DNA of 27,055 nucleotides, from assembly GCA_028691715.1 (NCBI GenBank), contig JAQUYR010000011.1, positions 1 through 27,055 on the forward strand, given 5' to 3'. The DNA is from Bacilli bacterium (GTDB taxonomy: Bacteria; Bacillota_I; Bacilli_A; ML615J-28; CAG-698). How positions within the stretch are numbered: the stretch's first letter is position 1; each line of letters starts with the position of its first letter. Of this stretch, positions 17,201-25,221 are shown in pieces. The notes beneath the pieces were generated by a model that saw nothing but the letters and a program-made list of their open reading frames with translations, did no database searches and had not been told where the DNA came from. The translations under genes were made by a program, and so were the position numbers.

Positions 17201-18160
17201 TTAAATCGTTTTCAAAACGAACTTAAAGTATCCAGCAACCGCAATCATCGCCGCATTATCAGTACAATATCTCATTTTAGGAAAAGTTAACTTTAAATTA
17301 TCTATCTCGCCAACAGCTTTTGTCAGACCTTTTCTTAGCCCTTGGTTAGCAGCTACTCCTCCAGCAACAACTATTTGTTTAACATTATATTCGATAGCTG
17401 CATGAATTGTCTTATCAACTAAAACAGTTACTACGCTTTCTTGAAATGAAGAAGCTAAATTTTCCTTATTTATTGCTTCACCTTTCATCTTTGCCTTGTT
17501 AATAATATTTAATACCGCTGATTTAAGACCAGAAAAGGAAAAATTATATCCTTCCTTATCCAAATAAACCAGAGGAAGCTTGTAACTAGATTCACCAGTT
17601 TGAGCCAGCCTATCAACAAAAACACCAGCGGGATAATCAAGCCCCATAACTCGGCCTACTTTATCATATGCTTCACCAACAGCATCATCTAATGTCTGAC
17701 CTAATACCTGAAATTGATAGTGATCCTTCATCAGTACTAATTCTGTATGCCCTCCAGAAACCACTAGGGCTAATGCTGGAAAAGCAAAGTCGCTTTCAAT
17801 ATAATTAGCATAGATATGGCCAATTATGTGATTTACATCTACACAAGGTTTATTGTGAGCCAAAGCAAAAGCCTTGGCAGCATTTATACCCACAAGTAGT
17901 GATCCAATTAATCCTGGAGTAGTGGTTACCGCCACTAGATCTACTTCTTTAGGAGTAATATTAGCTTCTTTCAAAGCCTCTTCAAAGACATAGGTGACTT
18001 TTCTGACATGCTCCCGGCTTGCCACCTCAGGGACAACTCCTCCAAAAATGCGATGAGTATCTATCTGTGAATAAACTACATTGGATAAAACTTCTTTTCC
18101 ATCCCTGACAAGGGCAACACTTGTTTCATCACAACTGCTTTCAACGCCTAATACAATCAT
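17201..18160 (-). CDS. tsaD: tRNA threonylcarbamoyltransferase TsaD
   Basis: TsaD transfers the threonylcarbamoyl group to A37 of ANN-decoding tRNAs (t6A), working with TsaB and TsaE. The ASKHA-type opening GVESSCDETSVAL (5-17) is diagnostic. Metal-binding His111 and His115 are in HIIGH, and the nucleotide-binding VSGGHTEL and GGVAANQGLR blocks are present. The C-terminal CTDNAAM carries the third metal ligand Asp. The 319-residue length is slightly below the common 330-345 and the protein looks complete. In most homologues the His motif reads HLEGH, so HIIGH is a small deviation that keeps both His. The ATG has the Shine-Dalgarno GAGGT overlapping the end of rimI, 4 nt from its stop. It is last in the t6A operon. 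Confidence 0.97.
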   Translation of the reverse strand: MIVLGVESSCDETSVALVRDGKEVLSNVVYSQIDTHRIFGGVVPEVASREHVRKVTYVFEEALKEANITPKEVDLVAVTTTPGLIGSLLVGINAAKAFALAHNKPCVDVNHIIGHIYANYIESDFAFPALALVVSGGHTELVLMKDHYQFQVLGQTLDDAVGEAYDKVGRVMGLDYPAGVFVDRLAQTGESSYKLPLVYLDKEGYNFSFSGLKSAVLNIINKAKMKGEAINKENLASSFQESVVTVLVDKTIHAAIEYNVKQIVVAGGVAANQGLRKGLTKAVGEIDNLKLTFPKMRYCTDNAAMIAVAGYFKFVLKTI

Positions 18161-18164
18161 ATAT

Positions 18165-18608
18165 TTACCTCAAATCCTTTATCATTACTAAGGCATCTTC
18201 TAAATCCTTATAATATTTCTCACGCTTATGAGAAAATTTAAAACCATATTTTTCATAGAGTTTTATTGCTACATCATTGTGTTCGCGAACTTCTAAACTA
18301 ATCATTGGTACTTTTGACATTTCACACAATTTTATAGCAAACTCTAACACCATTTTTCCAAATCCTTGATTTTGAAATTCCTTATCGATGTAAAAATTTA
18401 CTACTTCAGCATGTTCCTTATCAATCCATAATCCAATATAACCTCTTATCCCCTCATCTATCTCTAAAACAAAATAGAAAGCAAAGGGGTTTAGCGATAG
18501 TTCTGAATAGAACATATCAAATCCTAGAGTTTCTCCAAATATTCTGGTTTCACCATCAACAATATCGGGGATATCATTGATAGTCATTTCCCTGATTTGG
18601 TATTTCAT
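18165..18608 (-). CDS. rimI: Ribosomal protein S18-alanine N-acetyltransferase RimI-like
   Basis: This 147-residue GNAT protein has the acetyl-CoA-binding motif QNQGFGK (79-85). The C-terminal pattern LEVREHNDVAIKLYEKYGF (105-123) is characteristic of RimI-type N-terminal acetyltransferases. RimI acetylates the N-terminal Ala of ribosomal protein S18 in E. coli; orthologues elsewhere may have a wider target range. Placement between tsaB and tsaD is the common Firmicutes arrangement and strengthens the RimI call. The ATG overlaps the tsaB TGA (ATGA), and a GAAAGG Shine-Dalgarno lies upstream. Confidence 0.9.
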   Translation of the reverse strand: MKYQIREMTINDIPDIVDGETRIFGETLGFDMFYSELSLNPFAFYFVLEIDEGIRGYIGLWIDKEHAEVVNFYIDKEFQNQGFGKMVLEFAIKLCEMSKVPMISLEVREHNDVAIKLYEKYGFKFSHKREKYYKDLEDALVMIKDLR

Positions 18609-19192
18609 GTATTTGCCTTTCGTAAATAATTTGGCACTAGAGCATGAACATCTTCTATTTTTTTTGTAGCCAAATCAATAATCCTCTGGGGATTAAAAGA
18701 AAAGTTTTCAATATTAATTACTTTATAATCCTTACCCTTTATCTCCTGAAAAAATTCTTCAGCAAGAATAAAATTATCCATTGACAAGGCATTATACTTA
18801 CCATTTTTAATGTTAACTATTTTTGTATACAAATAATCCTTCTTAGCAATATTGGTAATCGCATAAATTCCATCTTCATTGTAATATCCACTGGCAACAA
18901 TATCCAGACTGCTGATGGTATACAAAGGAATATTTAATGTCCAGCTAAACATTTTTGCAATCGTCACACTGACTCTAAGCCCGGTGTATGATCCTGGACC
19001 AATACCAACAATAATTCTCTGAAAATTCTTTATCTCCAGTTTTGTTTCCTCTAATCCCTCTTTTATAACATTAAGAAGGTTTTCTGAGTGATTATTTTTT
19101 GTTTCCATAATCTTCTTGAAGATTTCTACATCACCATCAATAAAACTGACATATAAAAGGTTTGTAGAGGTATCCATTATAATTGTTTTCAT
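18605..19192 (-). CDS. tsaB: t6A biosynthesis protein TsaB
   Basis: TsaB is the partner and scaffold of TsaD in t6A synthesis, an ASKHA-fold protein that has lost TsaD's catalytic His. The N-terminus MKTIIMDTSTNLLYVSFID and the block GIGPGSYTGLRV (63-74) are diagnostic. The 195-residue length is on the short side of the usual range, with a reduced C-terminal domain, as in many low-GC species. The ATG overlaps the tsaE TGA as ATGA, with an AAGGAG Shine-Dalgarno 8 nt upstream inside tsaE. Its own TGA overlaps the rimI ATG. The gene set tsaE-tsaB-rimI-tsaD is the classic t6A cluster. Confidence 0.95.
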   Translation of the reverse strand: MKTIIMDTSTNLLYVSFIDGDVEIFKKIMETKNNHSENLLNVIKEGLEETKLEIKNFQRIIVGIGPGSYTGLRVSVTIAKMFSWTLNIPLYTISSLDIVASGYYNEDGIYAITNIAKKDYLYTKIVNIKNGKYNALSMDNFILAEEFFQEIKGKDYKVINIENFSFNPQRIIDLATKKIEDVHALVPNYLRKANT

Positions 19193-19641
19193 AAATTGAC
19201 TCCTTGAAGTAAATCGATATATTCCTTAGAAGTTGCCTCTATTTCAACAATTCTTCTCTCTTCATCAATTTGCTTTATATTGATTTTTAATGTTTCTCCA
19301 GGTAAAAGATAGTTAATATTATTAGCCCATTCTATTACACAAACTCCACCAGCTTCAAAGTATTCTTCTAAATAATCATCACCACTATTATTATCTAAGC
19401 GATATACATCCATATGATATAACTTCAAACGTCCATCATGGATTTTCATTATGGTAAATGTCGGGCTATTTATTATCGCCTTAATATCAAGTCCAAGAGC
19501 AATCCCTTTGGTAAGGGTGGTCTTACCAGCACCTAAATCTCCTTCAAGGGTGATTATCATATTACTGGTTAAAAGGCGACCTATCTTCTCTCCTAGTTCA
19601 ATCATTTTATTTGATTTTTCTATTATAAATTCTTTTCTCAT
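19189..19641 (-). CDS. tsaE: tRNA threonylcarbamoyladenosine biosynthesis ATPase TsaE
   Basis: TsaE is the small P-loop ATPase that drives TsaB-TsaD turnover. The Walker A GDLGAGKTT lies at 34-42. The family block SPTFTIMKIHDG (59-70) with YHMDVYRL (75-82) follows, and VIEWA appears further on. From ATG 19639-19641 the product is 150 residues, as expected. A TTG four codons upstream (19653) would extend the frame, but it coincides with the predicted transcription start, and a weak GGTG Shine-Dalgarno sits 6 nt before the ATG. Either way the leader is very short. It is first in the t6A operon and overlaps tsaB by 4 nt. Confidence 0.94.
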   Translation of the reverse strand: MRKEFIIEKSNKMIELGEKIGRLLTSNMIITLEGDLGAGKTTLTKGIALGLDIKAIINSPTFTIMKIHDGRLKLYHMDVYRLDNNSGDDYLEEYFEAGGVCVIEWANNINYLLPGETLKINIKQIDEERRIVEIEATSKEYIDLLQGVNL

Positions 19642-19659
19642 ATCTAACACCAATTAATT

Positions 19660-19668
19660 ATTATATCA
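19660..19668 (-). promoter_or_regulatory. Extended -10 promoter for tsaE-tsaB-rimI-tsaD
   Basis: TGATATAAT on the minus strand (TATAAT at 19660-19665) forms an extended -10. The -35 region is poor (ATGAAA at 17 nt). The predicted start near 19653 leaves only about 12 nt before the tsaE ATG. Confidence 0.65.
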
Positions 19669-19695
19669 TATTTTCATCTTGTTTTCATTAAAATA

Positions 19696-19737
19696 AAAAA
19701 CATTATTATAAATGATTTCATTTTTAATAATGTTTTT
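19696..19737 (-). terminator. Terminator of the ABC-F/typA/5'-nucleotidase operon
   Basis: A 12-bp stem AAAAACATTATT (19696-19707) with AATAATGTTTTT (19726-19737) encloses a loop that has its own small stem (AAATGA/TCATTT). The minus-strand product ends in a T run. It lies 4 nt past the nucleotidase stop. The stem is AT-rich but long. Confidence 0.8.
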
Positions 19738-19741
19738 AATC

Positions 19742-21241
19742 TTATTTGGTCACATAAAACTTCGAATAACTTTGAATTTTGTCATAAACCGATTCCACCA
19801 TAATCTCTCGCAATAAGATTGTTGTAAATACGGCATTTTCTCCATCTTTGAATGGATAATATTCCTTTTCAAATAAATAATCGATAGTTCCTACTGTGTA
19901 TAGTTTACTATTAACTACTGCTACACCATCTATATAGTAAATTCCACCACTTTGAGTAACATTATTACTAAAATACATACCATCATTCATATATTTTAAA
20001 ATATTTAAAAGATCGCTACCAGTTATTTGTGATGTGCAAATCATATTTTCGAAGGGCATAATTTCAAAAATATCACCGTAAGTAACGTCATCTCCTATGT
20101 ATATTGGAAAGGCACTACTACGAACCCCACCAGCATTAACAACAGCAACATCAGTGGAAAATCTTTCCTTAATTGTGGTTGCCATCCAAATTCCAGCAGT
20201 ATTCTTATATATTGTCTCTCCAGCAACTCCAAGAACTGATTGAGCTATATCTAAATAGCTTTGGTAGCTACCTAAGATATTATTTATTTCTAAGCTTTCA
20301 CTTTGACAGGTGCTTATAGTTGCTAAATTTTCACTTGAAACATCAATAACAGATCCTGTTTCTTTATCTATTTCTAAAGTAATTTTTCCTAAATATTGAC
20401 CACTTGATCCCGATTGAACATAGGGAAGAGCAACCTCTCTACCATATGTGTATTCACCATAGTATTGTTGGTGAGTATGACCATTCAATAGGGCATCAAT
20501 CTTTTCATCGCCGCTTAGACTAGAAAGTTGACGGCTTATAGAAGAAGTGTCCAAATGAGCAGAGACAATAACGATGTCACAATCTTCTTCAGTTCTTAAT
20601 GCTTTAGCATACTTTTTTATAGCTGTTAATTCATCAGTAAAATCATAATCTGCAACATAAGAAGCTAGAATATCATTAGTTTGGTCAGTACCAAGAACTC
20701 CAATAATACCAACTTTCAATCCTCCCTTATTTATTACAATATAAGGAGTAGCCCATTCTGCTAGTTGGTTGGTTCCTTTATAACAGACATTAGCTGCTAG
20801 AAATTCAAATTCAGCTTCACCATTTGTTAAATCATCATCATGAAAAACTTTTATTTGATCAACACCCCAATCAAACTCATGATTGCCAAGAGTCATGGCA
20901 TCAAATCCGATGGCATTCATCGCATCAACCACTGCTCTTCCTCTTGTCATAGAGGATAAAGCTGTTCCTTGAAACATATCACCAGCAGAAATTATCAATG
21001 TAGAGTTGGGATTATTTTGTTTTTCAGTTATCAAAAAATTACCAATTTTAGAAATGCCTGCCCGAATACCATCTTCTAGTAAAGCTCCATGAAAATCATT
21101 TATAGAATAAATGGTCAATTCATCAATTTCAATAGAACTCGGTTCTTCCTCACTTGGATCATCAGGATTTGTTGCCGGCTTACATCCTACCCCAATAACC
21201 AGTATGGTAATAAAGAGCAATAACTTTAAAAACTTTTTCAT
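19742..21241 (-). CDS. Lipoprotein 5'-nucleotidase / metallophosphatase (UshA/YfkN-like)
   Basis: This is a secreted, membrane-anchored nucleotidase expected to remove phosphate from nucleotides outside the cell for salvage. From ATG 21239-21241 it has 499 residues. The signal peptide MKKFLKLLLFITILVIG runs to a VGC lipobox (Cys20), followed by an acidic Pro/Glu linker. The metallophosphatase domain has NDFHG (48-52), GDMFQG (87-92), GNHEFDWG (119-126), SAHLD (227-231) and NGHTHQ (253-258). The C-terminal nucleotide-binding domain carries NAGGVRSS and GDIFEIMPFEN. The frame is open 13 codons upstream within typA, but the Shine-Dalgarno AAAGGG 8 nt before the chosen ATG and the signal peptide fix the start. 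Only one base separates the typA stop from this ATG. The exact substrate cannot be read from sequence. Confidence 0.92.
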   Translation of the reverse strand: MKKFLKLLLFITILVIGVGCKPATNPDDPSEEEPSSIEIDELTIYSINDFHGALLEDGIRAGISKIGNFLITEKQNNPNSTLIISAGDMFQGTALSSMTRGRAVVDAMNAIGFDAMTLGNHEFDWGVDQIKVFHDDDLTNGEAEFEFLAANVCYKGTNQLAEWATPYIVINKGGLKVGIIGVLGTDQTNDILASYVADYDFTDELTAIKKYAKALRTEEDCDIVIVSAHLDTSSISRQLSSLSGDEKIDALLNGHTHQQYYGEYTYGREVALPYVQSGSSGQYLGKITLEIDKETGSVIDVSSENLATISTCQSESLEINNILGSYQSYLDIAQSVLGVAGETIYKNTAGIWMATTIKERFSTDVAVVNAGGVRSSAFPIYIGDDVTYGDIFEIMPFENMICTSQITGSDLLNILKYMNDGMYFSNNVTQSGGIYYIDGVAVVNSKLYTVGTIDYLFEKEYYPFKDGENAVFTTILLREIMVESVYDKIQSYSKFYVTK

Positions 21242-21242
21242 A

Positions 21243-23060
21243 TTATTTTCCCTTTCGGCTATCAAATTTCTTTCTTTCATTTGTATCTAATATTTTTTTT
21301 CTTAAACGAATGCTTTTTGGAGTAACTTCAACTAATTCATCATCGTTTATATACTCCATACATATCTCTAAAGGCATTGGCCTTGGTCGCTTCAGAACCA
21401 CAGTAGTATCCTTAGATGAGCTACGCTGGTTGGTTTGTTGTTTTGCTTTAATCACGTTGACCGCTAAATCTTCTTCTTTATTGCATTCACCAACGATTTG
21501 ACCTTCATATACATTTTCATTAGGCTCAACAAATAGAATTCCCCGATCTTCGATCTGACCTATTCCATATGCTGTAGTTTTACCTTCGTTTGTAGCCACT
21601 AGAACTCCTAATTTCCGATTTCCTACTAAACCACCTTCAACTTTTCGATATTCAAGAAAAGTATGACTAAGTGTTCCATAACCCTTAGTGCTTGTCATAA
21701 AGTCGGTAGATAGACCTATTAAACCTCTTGAAGGCATCGTATAAATCAACCTTGTTTGGGAGATATCATTAGTCATTGTTTCTAATATACCTCCATGACG
21801 ACCGATTAATTCAATGGTTGGTCCAGTATAATCATTAGGTAAATCAATCTGAACAAATTCAAATGGTTCACACTTAACCCCATCTATTTCCTTAATAATC
21901 GGTTTTGGTTTAGCAACCTGAAATTCATATCCTTCACGGCGCATATTCTCAATTAGAATTCCTAAATGAAGTTCGCCTCTTCCAGAGACAATCCATTCAT
22001 CATGAAAACCACTTTTATTTACTTTTAAGCTGACATCTTTTTGAACTTCTCTTAGTAGTCTCTCTTCCAATTTTGTTGAAGTGACAAATTTTCCTTCTTT
22101 GCCAGAAAATGGAGAATTATTTACAGAAAAATACATCTCAACTGTTGGTTCGCTGATTTTAATTGGTGGCAAAGCTTCCTCGTAACCAACCTCACATACC
22201 GTCTCACCGACATTTATATCAGAAAGTCCCGCTACAGCTACGATATCTCCAGCATAGGCTTCATTAATCTCTGTCTTCTGTAATCCTAAAAAACTGAATA
22301 ACTTTTGAATTCTAAAACTCTTAATAGTACCATCAGTACGCATACAGGAAACAATTTCATTTGTTTTAATGGTTCCCCTTTTGATTCTTCCAATGGCCAT
22401 TCTTCCAACATATTCATTATAATCCAGTAAAGCACCTTGAAATTGAAGATGTCCTTCTCTTTCAACGCTTGGCGATGGAATTTCAGAAATGATCAAATCT
22501 AAAATAGGATCCATTGTTGGCTTTTGAGTTGTAATATCGCTTGATAAACTTGATGTTCCATGAGTAGCACTTGCAAAAGCCACTTTGAAATCTAGTTGAT
22601 CATCATTAGCTCCTAATTCAATAAATAAATCCAAAATTTCATCAACGACCTCATCAGGTCTTGCTGAATCTTTATCAACCTTGTTAATTACAACAATAGG
22701 TTTTAAATCATTCTCTAGAGCTTCTTTTAATACAAATCTTGTCTGTGGCATTGATCCTTCATAAGCATCAACCACTAAAATTACACCATCCACCATTTTC
22801 ATAATTCTTTGGACTTCACCACTAAAATCAGCATGTCCTGGTGTATCTAAAATATTAATCTTGTAACCCTTATACATAATAGCTGTATTTTTCGCAAGAA
22901 TAGTAATTCCCCTTTCTCTTTCAAGATCATTACTATCCATAGCTCTTTCTTCAATCATTTCTCGTGAAGCAAGGGTTTCTGATTTCTTTAATAATTGGTC
23001 AACCAAAGTTGTTTTCCCATGATCAACGTGAGCAATAATTGCTATATTTCTAATTTCCAT
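21243..23060 (-). CDS. typA: Ribosome-associated GTPase TypA/BipA
   Basis: TypA/BipA is a translational GTPase of the EF-G family that helps 50S assembly and growth under stress or cold. The 605-residue protein has G1 AHVDHGKT (10-17), an RGITI switch region near 50-54, G3 DTPGH (72-76) and G4 NKVD (126-129). EF-G-like domains II, III and V follow, then the BipA-specific C-terminal domain (KRPRPMPLE, TPKSIRLRK). The ATG has a Shine-Dalgarno AGGAAAAAG. The upstream ABC-F gene ends 8 nt away in TAG. Both are translation factors, and the nucleotidase follows one base after the stop. Confidence 0.97.
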   Translation of the reverse strand: MEIRNIAIIAHVDHGKTTLVDQLLKKSETLASREMIEERAMDSNDLERERGITILAKNTAIMYKGYKINILDTPGHADFSGEVQRIMKMVDGVILVVDAYEGSMPQTRFVLKEALENDLKPIVVINKVDKDSARPDEVVDEILDLFIELGANDDQLDFKVAFASATHGTSSLSSDITTQKPTMDPILDLIISEIPSPSVEREGHLQFQGALLDYNEYVGRMAIGRIKRGTIKTNEIVSCMRTDGTIKSFRIQKLFSFLGLQKTEINEAYAGDIVAVAGLSDINVGETVCEVGYEEALPPIKISEPTVEMYFSVNNSPFSGKEGKFVTSTKLEERLLREVQKDVSLKVNKSGFHDEWIVSGRGELHLGILIENMRREGYEFQVAKPKPIIKEIDGVKCEPFEFVQIDLPNDYTGPTIELIGRHGGILETMTNDISQTRLIYTMPSRGLIGLSTDFMTSTKGYGTLSHTFLEYRKVEGGLVGNRKLGVLVATNEGKTTAYGIGQIEDRGILFVEPNENVYEGQIVGECNKEEDLAVNVIKAKQQTNQRSSSKDTTVVLKRPRPMPLEICMEYINDDELVEVTPKSIRLRKKILDTNERKKFDSRKGK

Positions 23061-23068
23061 TCTTTTTC

Positions 23069-24601
23069 CTAACTAAAATGAATTTCTTTCATTTTCAATG
23101 TTTTATAAAATTCTTTTTCATGGGATACCAAAATTACAGTTCCCGGATAATTCTTAATGCTCTCAAACAGTGATATCTTAGCTACTTTATCCAAGTGGTT
23201 TGTTGGTTCATCTAAAATCAACAAATTGGAGTCCTCTAAGCTTAATTTAGCAAAACGCACTTTTGCAATTTCTCCACCGCTTAATTTATTAATCGGTTTA
23301 ACAATCAATTCACTGGTAATACCATATCTGCTCAACAAACCTCTGACCTTCTTATCTTCCATATTGGGATAATCATTCTTGATGTATTCCATAGGGGTTA
23401 CCAGAGGAGAATCTACCATTTCCTGAGAATAGTATACAATTTTATTATACTCAGGAATTTTGATCTTTCCTCCCAAAGAAGGAAGAATACCCAAAATAGT
23501 CTTTAAAAAAGTTGTTTTACCGATACCATTTTTACCAGTAATGACAATTTTTTCTCCAAAAATTATCTCTAAATTTATTTCCTTTAAGATAGGTTTGGTA
23601 TAACCAATCAATAATTTTCGTAAAATAACAGCTTCGCTATTAAAGGTATGAGTGAAAGGGAAAATAAATTTAACTTTCTTTTCTCCAACTGGTTTCTCAA
23701 GAACATCAATTTTTTCAAGTATTTTTCTTCGACTTTGCGCTTGCTTAGTCGTTGATGCCCTGACAATATTTTTATCGATGAAATCCTGTGTTTTCTTAAT
23801 AAACTTTTGTTGAGCTATATAATTAGCCTGATACTGCTTATCATACATATCCTTTTGTAAAAGATAGGCTTCATAATTACCTTTATAACGTTTTATTTTT
23901 TTGTTTTCTAATTCACAAATGATATTACAAACACCATTTAAAAAATCTGTATTATGGGAGATAACTATAAAGGCATGTTTATAGGTTACCAGGAATTTTG
24001 TCAACCATTCAACATGAGCAACATCCAAAAAGTTTGTTGGTTCATCAAGCAGCAATACACATTTCTCTTCAAGCAGCATTTTAGCTAGAAATACTTTTCC
24101 TCTTTGACCACTGCTCAGTTTAGATAAATTCCAATTTTCATCATAATTAATTCCTAAACCATTAATAACATTGGAAATTCTCGATTGAATCATATAAAAA
24201 CCACTCGACTCCAAATAGTTTTCAATATTATATGCTTTGTTCAATATTTTATCGTATTCGCTTTCAGGAGCTGTTTCTAAACTCTTATAAAGTTCATGCA
24301 TTTCTTTTTCTTTTATAAAGAATTCTTCATAAACCTTGTATAGATAATCCTTTATAGTCATATTATCATAAACTTTTAAATGCTGATCTAAATAACTAAA
24401 ATCGATTCCATTCAACCAAACAATTTTTCCCTCATCAGGATCTATCTTTTGAGCAATCAAATTAAGTAGAGTTGTTTTACCAACACCATTAGCACCAATT
24501 AAGCCCATATGGTCTTCACGATATAATTTCATCTCTAAATTATTGAATAGAGTTATATCGTTATATCCAAATTTTAAATTAGTAATTTCTAGAATGCTCA
24601 T
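23069..24601 (-). CDS. ABC-F family ATPase, YfmM-like
   Basis: ABC-F proteins have two fused ATPase domains and no membrane part; they act on the ribosome E site. From ATG 24599-24601 (Shine-Dalgarno GAGGTG) the product has 510 residues. Domain 1 has Walker A GANGVGKT (36-43), signature LSSGQ (162-166) and LLLDEPTNFLD (183-193). A charged linker (about 225-300, with RASTTKQAQSRRK) joins domain 2, which has GKNGIGKTT, LSGGE and LDEPTNHLD. The signature LSSGQ replaces the usual LSGGQ. The short length and linker most resemble Bacillus YfmM-type proteins, from memory. A ribosome-protection resistance role cannot be excluded, but the housekeeping operon with typA argues for translation quality control. 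A TTG at 24613 could extend the frame but is unlikely. Confidence 0.9.
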   Translation of the reverse strand: MSILEITNLKFGYNDITLFNNLEMKLYREDHMGLIGANGVGKTTLLNLIAQKIDPDEGKIVWLNGIDFSYLDQHLKVYDNMTIKDYLYKVYEEFFIKEKEMHELYKSLETAPESEYDKILNKAYNIENYLESSGFYMIQSRISNVINGLGINYDENWNLSKLSSGQRGKVFLAKMLLEEKCVLLLDEPTNFLDVAHVEWLTKFLVTYKHAFIVISHNTDFLNGVCNIICELENKKIKRYKGNYEAYLLQKDMYDKQYQANYIAQQKFIKKTQDFIDKNIVRASTTKQAQSRRKILEKIDVLEKPVGEKKVKFIFPFTHTFNSEAVILRKLLIGYTKPILKEINLEIIFGEKIVITGKNGIGKTTFLKTILGILPSLGGKIKIPEYNKIVYYSQEMVDSPLVTPMEYIKNDYPNMEDKKVRGLLSRYGITSELIVKPINKLSGGEIAKVRFAKLSLEDSNLLILDEPTNHLDKVAKISLFESIKNYPGTVILVSHEKEFYKTLKMKEIHFS

Positions 24602-24627
24602 GGTACACCTCAATTGCCTAGCTAGCT

Positions 24628-24636
24628 ATTATATCA
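24628..24636 (-). promoter_or_regulatory. Extended -10 promoter for the ABC-F/typA operon
   Basis: TGATATAAT on the minus strand (TATAAT at 24628-24633) forms an extended -10; no good -35 is seen. A perfect 10-bp palindrome TAGCTAGCTA (24619-24628) starts at the last base of the -10 and covers the predicted start site. The leader is only about 20 nt. Confidence 0.65.
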
Positions 24637-24678
24637 TAATTTTCATTAAATTACAACCTTATGGAAACGCTATTTTAA

Positions 24679-24706
24679 AAAAACGGAGTTTTTTTACTCC
24701 GTTTTT
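24679..24706 (-). terminator. Rho-independent terminator of the uup-GNAT unit
   Basis: An 11-bp stem AAAAACGGAGT (24679-24689) with ACTCCGTTTTT (24696-24706) has a 6-nt loop and is followed by a T run on the minus strand. It lies 36 nt after the acetyltransferase stop. The stem is symmetrical enough to work on either strand, but no plus-strand gene approaches it. Confidence 0.9.
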
Positions 24707-24742
24707 GGTGATTAAACTGTTCTTTTGCCAATCAATATTTTC

Positions 24743-25207
24743 CTAATGATTCTTCCTGTAAAGTAAATAAAAAATATCATTTTCTACTTCCCAAGGAGTC
24801 TTAACTCTTCCCCAGTTTGTATAACCTAAATTCTCATACATTTTCATTGCAAAAGGATGATCATTTCTAACCAGCAAATCTATTTTTTTATATCCTAAAG
24901 AAACGAGGATATCTTCAACTCCTAAAAATATTTTTTTACCATAGCCTTTTTGGCGATAATCCGGGTGCACCATAAACATATGTAGAGTAATCCCCTCATC
25001 TGTCCACTCCGATTTTTCGGCACCTATTGCTCCAATTATTTTATTATCTACCAGAAAAACAAACAATAAATCCTTTTTATAATCATCGAAAAAATTTTCA
25101 TAAACTGGATAGTCTCTATCCCAGAATGAATAAGTCTTCTTAACCAATTCACAGAGATCAACAATCTCATCTAATTCATGAAACATAGCTCTTCTTAATT
25201 CTTCCAT
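24743..25207 (-). CDS. GNAT family N-acetyltransferase
   Basis: This 154-residue protein has the acetyl-CoA motif RQKGYGK (85-91) after a beta-strand block (ITLHMFMVHP). The C-terminal GNAT feature VRNDHPFAMKMYENLGY is present. The family is secure; the substrate is not. An aromatic/acidic N-terminal region (TYSFWDRDYP) resembles small-molecule or amino-group acetyltransferases, but no specific subfamily is recognised. It begins 14 nt after the Uup-like gene with a weak Shine-Dalgarno (TAGGT), so it is probably co-transcribed and translated at a lower rate. Confidence 0.88.
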   Translation of the reverse strand: MEELRRAMFHELDEIVDLCELVKKTYSFWDRDYPVYENFFDDYKKDLLFVFLVDNKIIGAIGAEKSEWTDEGITLHMFMVHPDYRQKGYGKKIFLGVEDILVSLGYKKIDLLVRNDHPFAMKMYENLGYTNWGRVKTPWEVENDIFYLLYRKNH

Positions 25208-25221
25208 AATATACCTATCTT

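Noticed and set aside
3082..19192. TGA read as Trp, as in Mycoplasma
   Set aside because: Five genes end in TGA just where the next gene's Shine-Dalgarno or ATG lies, and Trp residues use TGG, so TGA is a stop.
23069..24601. Antibiotic-resistance ABC-F protein
   Set aside because: It is embedded in an operon with typA and has no attenuator-type leader (about 20 nt only), so a housekeeping role is more likely.
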